A DNA stretch of 64,000 bases from Stenogyne calaminthoides (Eukaryota; Streptophyta; Magnoliopsida; Lamiales; Lamiaceae), in the NCBI GenBank assembly GCA_037126765.1, contig JBBCBC010000009.1, positions 24,946,870 to 25,010,869 of the forward strand, in the 5' to 3' direction. Position 1 is the first letter of the stretch. The number at the start of each line of letters is the position of its first letter. The notes under the pieces are model-generated. The model saw only the letters and a program-made list of their open reading frames with translations, was not told the origin of the DNA and ran no database searches. Shown one piece after another: positions 1-11,220 of the stretch. The position numbers were made by a program, and so were the translations under genes.

Positions 1-42
1 CCATGAACGCTTCCTTAATATCTCTTACAAGTAACTCCGGTC

Positions 43-252
43 TTAACCCAAAAACCGCTTTATAAACTTTGATCTTACCGTAATGACCGATCTAGAACCA
101 AATTGCAGACCTGTAATAAGGGTAAATTCATTTAGCCCAAACTCCGTGGCGCAATTGTTTACATGAAAAATTAATTTATCCCCTTTTAGTCTACTGTCTT
201 GCTTGAATATCAGATGATGTAAGAGTTGGCCTTGGAAAACAAGGTCAACCAT
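43..252 (-). pseudogene. DUF1985-like fragment (transposon-associated)
   Basis: The minus strand encodes about 69 residues including the stretch CATEFGLNEFTLITGL. This resembles the 'F.l.EFaLiTGL' core of the plant DUF1985 domain, which is usually found in Ulp1-protease-bearing Mutator-like elements and related plant transposon ORFs. Only the core is present. I see no flanking protease domain, and the DNA on its 5' side (toward 850) is not coding. The reading frame has a plausible methionine but is far shorter than a complete DUF1985 protein, so I treat it as a remnant. The family call rests on motif recognition by eye. The function of DUF1985 is unknown. Confidence 0.5.
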
Positions 253-848
253 GTTGTAGAACTGTCCAAAGCATTATTTTTTAAACTGTTCTTTCTGATC
301 TTTTGTCAATTTATCCTTTATTTTCCCCGTATTCAAAAGATCACCTTTGGCAACTTAATCTACCCTTAAAATAATCATCTCATCTAATGGCCTCCATCTA
401 CAAAAATGTGAATCATGTGAAAAGGGTATGATATCATACATCATATAGGTTGATTCAAATCCATGCCAAAAATGACAATTATTTCAAAAGTAATTCAGCC
501 TATGCAAAAACTGACATTTATCATAAGAAATTCGACAAAACTCAGAGTTAATTTCACAAGTAATTCAAAATTTATCTCAAGTTAAACAGTGTGATCAATC
601 CTCTTAAAAATCAATGTTCATTTCAACCCATACAAGTTAATACAAACCAAAATTAGTGTTTATCACAAGTAATTCAATCTATTTTCCAAGTAATTCAACC
701 CATACATCTTATACAAAAGCCGACATTACAACCTATACAAATAATTCAACATTTACGTTATCTAAAATGACATGTTCTCAAGCATATTCACGTCTCAAAA
801 CAACACTCAAATACTCAAATATCTAATACAATTTAAAAATCACAAACC
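253..848. other. AT-rich non-coding spacer with a recurring short motif
   Basis: No coding frame is visible. From about 480 to 760 the motif 'aagtaattca' recurs irregularly (for example near 490, 561, 669 and 690), giving a degenerate short-repeat texture. No element ends were found. Confidence 0.4.
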
Positions 849-853
849 CATCA

Positions 854-2171
854 TGTGAGGTCCCGATTAAAACCGATTTTGCGCGTGCGAAAGCAAACAT
901 TTCATTCAATGAATATAAAACAGGGGTGAGGGCAGAGTGATTCCAGATTTTTTGCTTTTAAGAACGATGTGTGTGTTTTGCTTATAATCAAATGCATATG
1001 GCAAGTAAGAACATAAAGCAGTAAAGAACACACGATTTTATAGTGGTTCGGAGTCCAACTCCTACATCCACTCTTCCCTATCAACAGGGGCACCTACTTA
1101 ACCAACTGGACTTAGTTTAACGTGTTAGTCCAACACCCAACAGATGTTTACCGAGTTCACACTCAAACGGGACTTATCACCCTCACGGGATTGCCTACCC
1201 TCCCTTTCGGGATTGCTAGATGTTTATCGAGTTCACACTCACCTACAAACTTAACCGACTGATTTGGGTAAGGTTTGTTTGGTTTCCAACTAGGTTGAGA
1301 TTTTCCCTTACATTTGTTTAGCCTCAATGCTAAGGATGGGAAAATCTCTCTAAGCTTAGGATATGGCATTTATGCTTAGATACAATGAAGAACACTCTTG
1401 GGTAAATTTGGATATTTAATGCTCTGAGTTCTTGAATGGAGTTGCTTGAATATTTGGCTTTAATTTCACTTTGCAGATCCTCCATTATCTTCTTTTGAAG
1501 ATAGTGCAATGTATTTATAGTGTGGATTTAAATATTACCGTTGGAAAGTAATATTCAAATCCATACTAATAACTTCCAGCTTTTCTTTGTCATTTTGCAC
1601 TTTTCCTTGCAGTTTTATATCACATCAATATGTGTGTTGTCTTCTTATTGGCCAGCTACTTTTGTGTGTCTAACGGATCTGATTTTAGCTCGTCTTATTC
1701 TTTATTGACTCATCCGATTACGGTCGTTTGATCGGTATCACCCATTTACGGTCCGCAAATCTGGTCTATATAAATCTGTCTGTGATTTACGGTCTCTGAT
1801 CGATCGGCCAACAATCGAATCGGCCTGACATTAGGTCGTGACATCCGTCAATCAGATCTGGTCAAGACATCGGTCGGTCACATCTGATTCGTCACATCGG
1901 TCAGTCACCGCACAGGTCAAGAATATCGGTCACCGCATCTGTCACTACATCCGTCAAGACATCGACCAAATTATCAACCTTTACATCGATCATCGATCTC
2001 GATCGACCCTCATCTATGACCTCGTCGATCTCGATCATCTTAAATCGATTTCGTGAGTTCCCCCTCAATTTGTTCTCTCCTTCCCCCTCAACTTGTTATC
2101 TGTAGATTAGCTTCAAAAATACAAGTTGATAATGTTTTGGCATAATTTATCAAAACTAAAATATCCCAACA
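854..2171 (-). mobile_element. Solo LTR of the E5 Copia family
   Basis: This 1318-bp block begins tgtgaggtccc and ends atatcccaaca, and is flanked by a perfect 5-bp duplication CATCA (849-853 and 2172-2176). Its left part matches the R/U5 part of the E5 LTRs (the block around 'aaaacaggggtgagggcaga', the 'tagtggttcgga' region and the 'tccatactaat' region). Its right end matches the E5 U3 end ('aaaactaaaatatcccaaca'). No primer-binding site or internal domain adjoins it, so it is a solo LTR left by LTR-LTR recombination. Orientation is inferred from the E5 copies, whose primer-binding sites lie on the minus strand. The U3 part is rich in gatc/atcgg motifs, giving a small spurious + strand reading frame at 1838-2056. 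Confidence 0.85.
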
Positions 2172-2218
2172 CATCAAAATTAATTAAATTGGTCTTATAA
2201 GAAATCAATAAAAACCCA

Positions 2219-3794
2219 TGTTGGGAAATTTAGTGTTTTGATGAAAGTTCCAGAAACACATGTAATAGGACCAGTCAGACCTGTTAGCTGACTGATGTTT
2301 ATATTACCGTTAATAGAATATCAGTTGATAATTACTATATAGAACAACTGATGTAATAGATAGGTCACATATTGAGTGGGAACCTCAATATGTATAGGTC
2401 AGATCTGAAGATTCAAAGAACAGCTGATATCCGACAGGCCAGAATGCAAGAGAAGAACAGAAGATCAGATCGATCTGATCAAGTCAGATATCTCAGCTGA
2501 AGTCAAGAAGCTCAAACTCAGAATACTTGAAGATCAGATGACTTCCTGAAGATCAGACCAGAAGACTTACATCAGTCGTGTCTGCTAGTTGAAGCTAAGT
2601 CAACCGGCACCAGAAGACTCCATCATGTAGATGATCGACCTTGACCGATCGGTCGTCACTCACCAGTGGCCGATGTTTCACCTAATCATACGTCGATGAT
2701 CTGAACAAGAAGAATGTCAACCTTAGTTGGAAGAACAACACTGAAAAGTGCGTCTGTTAACCAATAAGAACAAGACACGTATGATCGGAGCCGACAATTC
2801 CGGGATTTGATGCTGCTCTCTCTAACGGCTATAAAATACAAGTTCACGCTTTTCGGCCATGCCGTTCTGAACGCGTCACATCAATCCTGCAAACCTACCA
2901 AATATAGCACTCGAATTCAAATTGCTCTCCAACGGCTCTTTGATTTCAAGGTCTATAAATATGGGATCACACTTCAAGAGTGAAGACACGGAAACACCGA
3001 ACAATCAAGAAGCTCAAGCAATTATCAAATTTTTACGCATACGAAGAACACGAACAAGAAGATTATTTTTTATTAAGTGTTCATCCCATAAGTTCTTAGC
3101 ATAGAAATCTTTTCATCTAGGCGATAGGCTATCTTAAACACTAGAAAAGATTTCATAGTTGGAACCAAAACAATCTTATCCAAACCCAAAGTTAGGTTAA
3201 GTTGTTTAGCAAGATTCGAACTAGGGTTTCTAGTTAGGATTTAGGGATCGGTTGAGTGAGAACTTCTTAAATATCTGTCGATTGTCTTGTGTTGGACTAA
3301 CACAAAAATCTAACTCCAGTTAGGTTAAGTTGGTGCCCTTATGATAGGGAAGAGTGGGCGTAGGGCTGGTTTTGTCCGAACCACTATAAATCTTGTGTGC
3401 CTTCTTTGCTTTGATTAATCTGTTTACACAATCGGACACAACTTTTAAAGCGAAGATACATATTCTAAGTTGAGATCAATTAGCACCAAGCTTACGATCG
3501 ATCAAAACTTGACACTTGATCATTTGGTTAAAAGACTAACTTTGGAATCGATTTATCAAAACCCGGTTTTCACACGGGTAAAACTTAGCTTCCGCTTTTG
3601 TCATCAGTTAAACGATAGTTCTGAATCGATCTCGCCTTGAGCGATTAGTAAGTTGGTTATCAGTCCAAACTGATTCACTCGCACTCTGATCAGACTATCT
3701 GCCATCACACCTGATCTGTACAAAAAAAATTCAGAAGTCTATTCACCCCTCCTCTCTAGACTTCTGCCCTCACAAAACCCGTTCGGGACCTACA
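2219..3794 (+). repeat. E1 5' LTR
   Basis: A 1576-bp LTR starting TGTTGGGAAATTTAG and ending GGGACCTACA, followed after 2 bp by the primer-binding site. It is repeated at 15479-17040. Compared with the 3' LTR, it keeps most CAG and CTG sites where the other copy has CGG or CG. It contains two TATA-like boxes and the shared block 'gaaccactataaatcttgtg', which in reverse complement also appears in the E2 and E5 LTRs. This shows that the three families are related. Confidence 0.9.
2830..2838 (+). promoter_or_regulatory. TATA box of E1 5' LTR
   Basis: TATAAAATA follows 'aacggc' in the LTR. A second candidate, TATAAATA at 2954-2961, also follows an 'aacggc' block. Both are conserved in the 3' LTR (near 16098 and 16223). 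Which one is used cannot be told from sequence. Confidence 0.55.
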
Positions 3795-3796
3795 AG

Positions 3797-3808
3797 TGGT
3801 ATCAGAGC
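3797..3808 (+). other. E1 primer-binding site (initiator tRNA-Met)
   Basis: TGGTATCAGAGC, two bases after the LTR end, is the standard plant Copia primer-binding site complementary to the 3' end of initiator methionine tRNA. It would prime minus-strand cDNA synthesis. Confidence 0.95.
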
Positions 3809-3932
3809 AGTTGGTTCTCTGAGACCATTTGACTTTGTGTATCATCGATTCTTGAGGAAGAATCTTTGTGGTCAACTGAACTGATCTTGAAAAACCTTCT
3901 TAAAACTCATTTATTTTCCAAAATCACTCAGC

Positions 3933-6400
3933 ATGGATAACACCTCAGGTATGTATCATGATCTGCCGAAGTTCTCAATCGATGAGTATGCAGATTGGGC
4001 CATATATATGTCCAACCATCTAGGTTCGATAAGCGGCAGAATGATGGAAGTCATCGAAAGAGGACCCATCATCATTTATTACGACAACCCTGCAGTTGGA
4101 GGAGATCCAGACTTTGCCCGGGAAGTCTTGTACGAAAAAGCCCAGCCTTGATGGATGTAGAGGAAAGGAAACTACATACTCTAGATACTATCGCAAGGCA
4201 TATTATCATGAAAACAATGGATAAGGTCACCAAGGAAAAGGTTAAATATCTCAAAATCAAAGCAATGTGGGATACTCTAAATTTGAAATATCGCGAGGAA
4301 ATTACGGATAAAAAGACGTATGTATCGCAAGCCAAACCGGTGAAGTTCGAAAAAGCAAGATGTTTGCCCAAACCCATCAACGAACTCAATGGAAGGATTA
4401 CAATGTCAATAAACAAGCCTTCGAGAACTTGGTAGAGATGTCGATAAAGATATCAACTACAAAATTTTAAGGTCTCTCACCAAGAAATGGGACATGAAGG
4501 TCCGCGGTAATCAAGGATTGCCAAGACATATCAAAAATGAAGCCAAGTAGCTTGTTCTTGAGCCTTAAAGCTCACGAGTTCGATTTAATTGAGAGGGACA
4601 AGCGGATGAAGATGAGGTGCCCCCATTGAAGCCTCAACTTCCAAATCGGTTGCTTTTAAGGCAACCAAAGAAGAGATTGAAGACCAATGAACCCATTGGA
4701 AACATCATAAGTCGAGGTAAAGCGGATCGCTCTGCTTGCGAAAACTAGAAAAATCAAATACTCAATTGGGTAAGTATCGAAGATTCTATAAAGATTATCA
4801 ACATAGCCGAGGAAGAGATAGGAGATCGGACAAATGATCTCCGAAAGAACCGATCGATGATCGGAGAGATCACAGAGATGAAAGGAAAAGAGATAATCTA
4901 AATGATGAGAGAAGAGATAACCAATCGAGACGAAAAGAAGCTCGACTACTATCGAAGAAAGGAAGTCACCGATAGATCATACGAATTTTGTTGATTCACG
5001 GAAGAAAAAGGTTACGTGGATCAAGGAGCGTGCTTCAACCGTGAGAAGCCGTCACTACTGGTATGATTTGCCTGACACTGACGCCAAGAGAAAGGAAAGA
5101 AAAGAGGAATGTAAGAGAGCAACGGTACAGGACGAAAAGCCATAGTTCTTGACCGCGTCGAGAATTGACGATTAAATATCCGCCCTCTGAGGATTCGGAT
5201 ACTCCTATGTAGAAGATTTACATCGATCGGCGGTCTTTGTTGACTTCTATGAAAATGAAGATCGATATTCTCTTGGATGATGATGAGATATGCTGATGGC
5301 GGGGAGGAACAATCTGAGGTAACCTCCAAACCTGCTTTGTTCGCTTCTACACCTGCTATCATTAGCACACCTGCTGGGGAGATTGACCTGCAGCTCTACT
5401 CTGAGCAATTTCTTGAGGATCTCTCCAATGCAGTAGACACTTATGCTATAGTGGAAAAATGAAAATGACAAAAGTGAGGATCGAAATAATCGACTTGCTA
5501 AAGAGAATGATCTCGATAAAAGCCTCTCAACTTAAATCTGCTGGCCGCTTCGGAAAGGTAATCGAGGAATTTAACATTCGAAAGTTAAAGCTTCTGATCA
5601 GGAGAAGCAGATCAAAGATCAGCTGGCTATTAACAAACAGCAAGCTGATGACTTCAAAATCCTGCAAGCGAAATTTGATGAGTTGTTCCTAATGCATAAG
5701 AGTCTAAAATCATATGAGGATAATCTGCGCAAGAAAATAGAAGTTTTTACAAAATCATCTAAAATTGTTCAAGACATGAACACCTATTTTCGAACAACGA
5801 ATAACAAGAAGGGACTTGGGTATGAGAACCCTTCCACATCCTCACAAGCCCCTACCGATTCATCTCAAAAGGGTGTAATCGACGAGTTTAAACAAGATAC
5901 ACCAAAAGCCAAACTTGTATCTAATAAGGAAAAAAAAAATCGTTGAAGCGGGTAAGGCAAGTGCCTAACGATGAAGGAAATGCAATGGACCCCAACTGGT
6001 AAAGTATCACCGAGAATCAACGAGAAAAACTCAACTTCTTGGAAGAGACCTCAACTCGATCAACGGATCGGTATCGAAAAAAACAACCCAGTAAAAGGAA
6101 GTCTAATCTGAGACCCAATCAAGGCCACCGCCTAATAAGCATGCTTTAAGTAAACCGCAAAAACCACCTATGCCAAAAAATATGAATCTTTTTGATGGTA
6201 GCGATCGTACCTACCCCTATAATCGTAAATCTAGGGTCAGCGCACTGAACCACACCTTGGATTAAAAGAAGAAAAAGCAAAAAAGATAAATCCCAAGTCT
6301 TCTAAGTCACCCAAGGTTCACACTAATAATCATACTAATCAGAAAGCATATAAAGAGACGTATGATTATGTTGATAGGTATGGGAGACAAATCAGGCCTT
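3933..6400 (+). pseudogene. gag: E1 gag (capsid/nucleocapsid), frameshifted
   Basis: The start ATG at 3933 lies 124 bp after the primer-binding site. The first 72 codons are open (MDNTSGMYHDLPKF…YADWAIYMSNHL), giving the F/Y..W...M..hL pattern of Copia gag N-termini. The frame then shifts. A second frame carries the helical gag core (…MWDTLNLKYREEITDKK, about 4260-4330). From about 5270 to 5950 there is a charged, probably coiled-coil tail ending in a TSSKIVQDMNTYFRTT-like stretch and then the tripeptide GLGYE, which is followed by a Ser/Thr-rich linker. E2 has a matching stretch at 40874-41089. A zinc-knuckle remnant may lie near 4975-5035 but its cysteines are not clean. At least five frame changes prevent a full-length product. 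Confidence 0.75.
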
Positions 6401-6424
6401 CTGATCTAACTGATCTCAATAGAA

Positions 6425-6718
6425 GTGCTCTGTTTGTATGGATCCCCAAAACTAATCCTAACCCCTCGGGACCCAATCCAAATAGGGGTACCTAAAGCCC
6501 GATTTGGGCTGCAGGATCGCTGTGGTCCGGCCAACAAAGGAGGTGTGCAAGCAACTATCTGGTACATCGATAGTGGATGCTCAAGGCACATGACTGGAAG
6601 CAAACATCTCCTCAGCTCTTACATAGAACAGAAAGGCCCGTGTGTACTCTTCGGTGATGATAACTTTGGTTATACCAAAGGATTCGGAACCTTAGAGAAT
6701 GATGATGTACAAATGTAA
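6425..6718 (+). pseudogene. pol: E1 aspartic protease domain of pol
   Basis: The open stretch encodes WYIDSGCSRHMTGSKHLLSS, the Copia retropepsin signature. The catalytic Asp is in DSG at 6569-6577. The following GPCVLFGDDNFGYTKGFG matches the '…v.FGdn..g.i.G.G' flap region. The frame ends at 6718, before the gag-pre-integrase domain, where intact elements read through. In family members this enzyme cleaves the Gag-Pol polyprotein. The catalytic triad is intact here, unlike in both E2 copies. Confidence 0.85.
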
Positions 6719-6809
6719 CGAGTCTCAGATGTCGAAGGTCCAAGCACAACCTATTATCGGTTTCACAATTACTGGGACAACGGATTCATGTTGAGTTCTC
6801 GACCGACCA

Positions 6810-8280
6810 ATGCACTATCAAGAATCGAGCCACTCAAATGATTTTGCTAATCGGTTCAAGGAAAGGGACGATCTACATACCGATTGGAACAGTTGCCCAA
6901 GAAATGCATGCCTGATTGTCAAGAGTTCCAAAAGTAGCAGTTGGCTCTGGCACAAAAGAATGAGCCATCTGAACTTTAAAACTCTTAATAAGATAGCAAG
7001 GATGTCTCTAGTGGAAGGACTTCCGAATGAAGTATTTTCAAAGGATCGGACATGTCTTCGCATGTCGGAAGGGAAAACAATTCAAAGCTTCATTCAAGGA
7101 AATTCTCGGACCGGCATCCATCGAGTATCTTCTTACCGCTTCATATGGATCTATTTGGACCCGATTACACCCCTTCGGTCTCAACGGACGCAAATATACT
7201 CGGTAATCGTGGATGACTATTCCAAGTTTACGGGTAATATTCTTACATAAGAAGAATGAGGCGACAACGAAGATGCCCGAAAATGCTAAAAAGATTACAA
7301 AATGAGAAGGGTGTCAATGTAGTAAAAATCGGATCGATTAATGTCTGAATTTACGAACTCTTTTATAACGATTTTTTTTGCTCTAAGTTTGGTATCTGAC
7401 ATGAGACATCACCGCAAGAACGCCACAACAAGAATGGAGTAGCGAGCGCGGAGGAACAAGACTCTCAAAGAAGTTCGCCGCGATGTTATGTTAGAAACAT
7501 GCGATACCAAGCCGTTTTAAGGCGAAGCAATCAACATCGCATGCCATACTCGGAATAGATGTCTTCCGACTAAGGCTCACTACAAAACACCCTATGAACT
7601 GTGGAAGGCGAAAAACCTCGTGTCTCTTACTTCCATGTTTTTTGGTGTAAGTGTTTCATACACAACAATGGGAAGAGTCGGGTTGAAGACTTTTGAGGCC
7701 AAGTCGGATGAGGGTATATTCTTAGGATATTCCTCATCTAGCAAAACTTTCAAGGTTTACAAATGATTTAACCCTAGTTGTGGAAGAAACACCCATGTAG
7801 TCTTTGATGAAGCATCCTCTGAACAAGAGAAATCGCTCGAGAACAAGGCGTGCTGATCAATCATGCACGATGCTCGGAAAATGGATCGACTAACGATCAA
7901 GGAAAAAGGATCGAAAATCATAACGAGATACATTCCGGATCTAGGCGATTCACCGGATCATTCGGATCTAAAGGTCTGCGAAAATTTGTCGATGAAAAGT
8001 TCGCATACAATTTGAGATAGATCAACCGAACCATCCGGTTCGGGGGAACACTGAAGTTCCCACTTTAAGCAGACATCGACACATGATGAGTCCAACATCA
8101 CCGAGACATGTTCTTATCAAGTGGATCATAAATCTGCACCGCTCCCAGTTGCTAGTAATGAACATTTATCAGAAATGGATGATGTTCTCCAAACCGACGC
8201 CGTCGAGCGAAGGACACGGATAACCGGTCATCCAACCGATCGATCGCCGGAGACCCATCCGATAAAGTTAAAACTAGACA
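6810..8280 (+). pseudogene. pol: E1 gag-pre-integrase and integrase domains, frameshifted
   Basis: At 6945-7060 the protein reads LWHKRMSHLNFKTLNKIARM…VEGLPNEVF, the gag-pre-integrase/HHCC zinc-binding motif. The following Cys pair is damaged (CLRMSEGK where E2 has CDACQKGK). The catalytic core starts with YSVIVDDYSKFTG at about 7198-7235, giving the first Asp of the D,D35E triad. Later frames carry remnants of the sequence around 'CHTRNRC…AHYKTPYELW' (7530-7605), '…FFGVSVSYTTM' and 'DEGIFLGYSSSSKTF' (7706-7755), typical of the Copia integrase C-terminal region. The acidic linker to reverse transcriptase follows (7850-8280). Several stops and frameshifts are present. Confidence 0.8.
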
Positions 8281-8284
8281 TCAG

Positions 8285-9150
8285 TTGGTGAAAGTGCCAT
8301 GTATTCTTTGTTATTTGTCTATGAAGGAACCAACGACAATTGAGGAAGCTCTACAAGACGTAAACTGGATTCTAGCCATGCAGGAGGAGCTGGAACAGTT
8401 CGAGAGAAACCAAGTTTGGGAACTGGTGGACAGACCAAATCATCAAGACGTAATTGGCACGAAGTGGGTTTTCAAGAACAAGAGAGATGAGAAAAAATGT
8501 TATAACCGGGAATAAGGCAAGACTTGTTACTAAGGGGTATTCACAATCGAAGAATTGATTATGATGAGACCTTTGCACCCATCGCTCGCCTAAAAGCCAT
8601 TCGGTTGTTTACGCATATGCCTCCCCTGAGAGGGTTCACTTTATGTATCGAGATGGATGTAAAGAGTGCATTCTTAAATGGGGTACTAGCGAGAGGAAGT
8701 TTATGTCGAACAACCTCCGTGCTTGAAAAAAGAGCAACCAAGTGTACCGTTTAAGAAAAAAGCTTTTATGGCTGAAACAAGCTCCTCGAGCACGGTATGA
8801 TACACTCTCTCGATTCTTGATCGACAATTGGGTTCACTAAATGAATAATGGACGAGAACCTTATTCGAAATAGAAGATGGAGAAGATATTACGATGGTTC
8901 AGATCTCGTGGGCGACATCATCTTCGGATCTCCCAACAAGAGTCTATGTGAAAGATTCAAAAAAGCCGATGCAAGGGAAGTTCGAGATGTCCATGATGGA
9001 GACGGATGAATTATTTTACGGGTCTACAAGTGAAGCAAAATCTGAAGGGATATTCATCTCGCCACAAAAGTACACTAGGAATTTATTGGCTAAGTTTGGA
9101 GTTCAAAAAATTACAAGGAAGCCAAAATTCCTATGATGATTTGGATTCAA
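8285..9150 (+). pseudogene. pol: E1 reverse transcriptase domain, frameshifted
   Basis: The first block reads EALQDVNWILAMQEELEQF then NQVWELVDRP…IGTKWVFKNK, the start of the Copia reverse transcriptase (RVT_2). A shift near 8510 leads to YDETFAPIARLKAIRLF and EMDVKSAFLNG (about 8560-8690). The catalytic YVDD box is damaged: the region at 8908-8930 reads VGDIIFGS in one frame. A later segment has KGKFEMSMM-like and SEGIFISPQKYTRNLLAKFGV motifs (8970-9110). The enzyme would copy element RNA into cDNA, but this copy cannot make a continuous product as sequenced. Confidence 0.85.
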
Positions 9151-9870
9151 GATGGATCGAGATTTAGGATGGTCGAAAAACAAATCGAAAAGAATATAGG
9201 GCTCTCATTAGATCTCTATTATACTGTTTGCCAAATGACCCGGATATCACCTTTGCGATGGGTGTATGTGCGGTTTCGAGCAAATCGATTCAAAGCCACC
9301 TAGAAGCGACTAAGCGGATTCTTAAGTATCTGAAGGGACAAGATAAACCTTGGTTTATTTTACCCATCGAGATGATAATCTAGAACTTAGTGGGTATTCG
9401 ATTACGATTATGGAGGTTGCAAGATTGACATAAAATCAACCTCGAGAACATGTCGGTTTTTAGGAAGAAAAGCGATCTCGTGGTTTTCAAAAGAAGCGGA
9501 CATCGATTCGCGACATCTACTCTTGAAGCGAGAATATATGGTCTGCGAGAAGTTGTTGCTCCCAAGCTGCTCTCTGGCTTAGTCGGCGGTGAGGATTATA
9601 ACATTGTAGCTAAGAATGTACCTATATTACGTGATGATAATAGTCTTTATTGCAATCACTCGAATCTGTTCTACATCTGAAGATGCAAGCATGTGGATGT
9701 CGGACATCATTTTATAAGAGATCATGTTGAAAAGAAGAATATCGAAATGGAAAAGATTCACACCGATTTACGAAAAAGTCGATATTCTAAATCCAAGCCA
9801 CTAAATGAGATCGATTTAGAGAATTGTGCAATGAGCTAGGGCTTTACGGATCTTGGAGAAAAAAGCACCT
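9151..9870 (+). pseudogene. pol: E1 RNase H domain and pol 3' end, frameshifted
   Basis: Fragments include '…GICAVSSKSIQSHLEATKRILKYLKG' (about 9260-9340) and, near the end, CKHVDVGHHFIRDHVEKKNI (9687-9747) followed by an MEKIHTD stretch. These match the pol C-terminus of E2 (CKHVDIRHHFIRDHVEKKDI). The terminal TKPLAE motif is corrupted to SKPLNE-like sequence. The coding region ends near 9870 (LCNELGLYGSW…). RNase H removes the RNA strand of the RNA:DNA hybrid. Confidence 0.8.
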
Positions 9871-10139
9871 AAAATGCTTGATGGATTGTTCTCGAACCGG
9901 TGGTTAAGAGACTAACCAAAGTTGAGAGGAATCAGTTGAATTTGATATCTCAATTGATAAGAAGATCAGTCAAGGAACTGATATGAGAAATCGATCAGAC
10001 TTACAAGTTATCAGATTAAAGGAACTGATCAGATTTAAGGTTTATCAGATTAAAGGAAACGCTCAATTTAAAAGGATTATCTGATTAAATTAGTTTGGTT
10101 ATTTTACATCTTTGTAAGTCGATTAAGCTGATATTCAAC
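9871..10139 (+). other. E1 post-pol untranslated stretch, gatcag-rich
   Basis: Non-coding. It is rich in the short words 'gatcag', 'atcagatt' and 'aaggaactgatc', a texture that resumes at 11230-11500. The interruption between the two parts suggests that 10140-11220 was inserted or captured. Confidence 0.5.
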
Positions 10140-11220
10140 AAGCAAGATTCATAGATTAAAGCCTACAATCGCATAAGAAAGCAGAAAATTTACACAACAA
10201 TGGAATAATAGAAATTTTCATTGATAAAAACCCGAAGGTCAGATTACATTACAAGTTACAAGTACAAAGGACCCGGAGGTCAGTACATAAGTCATAACCG
10301 AAAACCCTAAACCTTTAACCCTAAACCCTCATCCTAACCCAAGAAGAGCAGGGGAGAGAGAGATTTTAAATTTGATGCTCTCATTTTCCCCCACTTAACA
10401 AGGGTGAGAGAGGCTTTGAAATAATCCTAAAGCCGCTAGCTGAAGCTAAAACCAGTGGAGCGAGAGCGGCGTTGATAGGATTTCTAAGCCAAGAGCCCTT
10501 AGACACAAGTCAATGGGCTCTCCAATTTTGTTAAATGGAGCACATGTGCCAAGAAAGTGGTTCAAAGACCTTATGGGCACATGTGTGTCTGAAAATTGAG
10601 TTGATATCTGAAGATCATTTGTTGTCCGATCCGGACCGTATATATCAAACTCATGTTTTATATCGGTCCGAGTCTGTTGATGCTAGTTCCGTCATCTCGA
10701 TAGACACACAAGGTGCATCACGGTTAAGAGAAGTGTCTTCTCGGTTGAGACAAACAGACCAACCCGCCTTGGTGGTAGAAGCTTGCAACAATTGTATGTG
10801 AAATCTTTAATGAAGACAAAAATAGCGATAAAGGACACACCTGAGGTTGATTTGAGAAAATTTGAAATCATTGAAAAAAGGGGTAAAGGTGTTTCTTAGG
10901 AAGTCTCACCGGAAATAAGGGTTCACCAGGATACATGATTCTACAAAGAAGATAAGTATGGTGAATGGGTTATGTTGTGTAAAACATTGGTCCAATTTAT
11001 AGAGGCCAAGCAAGGGTACAAATGCAAATTTGACTTCAAAAAAGCCTTGTTAGAAAAATTGCATCACAAGGGACGAATGTAGAAATCATCGACTAATAAT
11101 TGGATAAATTCACGATGGATTGACATATCGAAATATTGGACTATAATTCGATGTCAAATCGTGCCAACTTAGGAATAGAGACTACTATTCTAGACTAAGC
11201 TTTAAGCGGTAACACTTATC
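10140..11220. other. Compositionally distinct block inside E1, with coding-like fragments of unknown origin
   Basis: This block lacks the gatcag texture of the flanking E1 DNA. It contains a telomere-like cluster (three imperfect 'accctaaac' words, 10303-10330), an open frame at 10535-10801 (88 residues, …SVISIDTQGASRLREVSS…) and, at about 10945-11080, a coding-like stretch KYGEWVMLCKTLVQFIEAKQ followed by GYKCKFDFKKALLEKL. I do not recognise either peptide. The codon texture suggests former protein-coding DNA, either a captured host gene piece or another transposon. No terminal repeats or target-site duplication were found. Confidence 0.4.

Noticed and set aside
2211..2218. A target-site duplication for E1 based on 'ccca' on both sides
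   Set aside because: The 3' LTR end is ambiguous and 'ggccca' may be part of the LTR, so no duplication can be claimed.
10303..10335. Telomere-like 'ccctaaac' words
   Set aside because: Only three imperfect units; not a telomere or a clear interstitial telomeric array.
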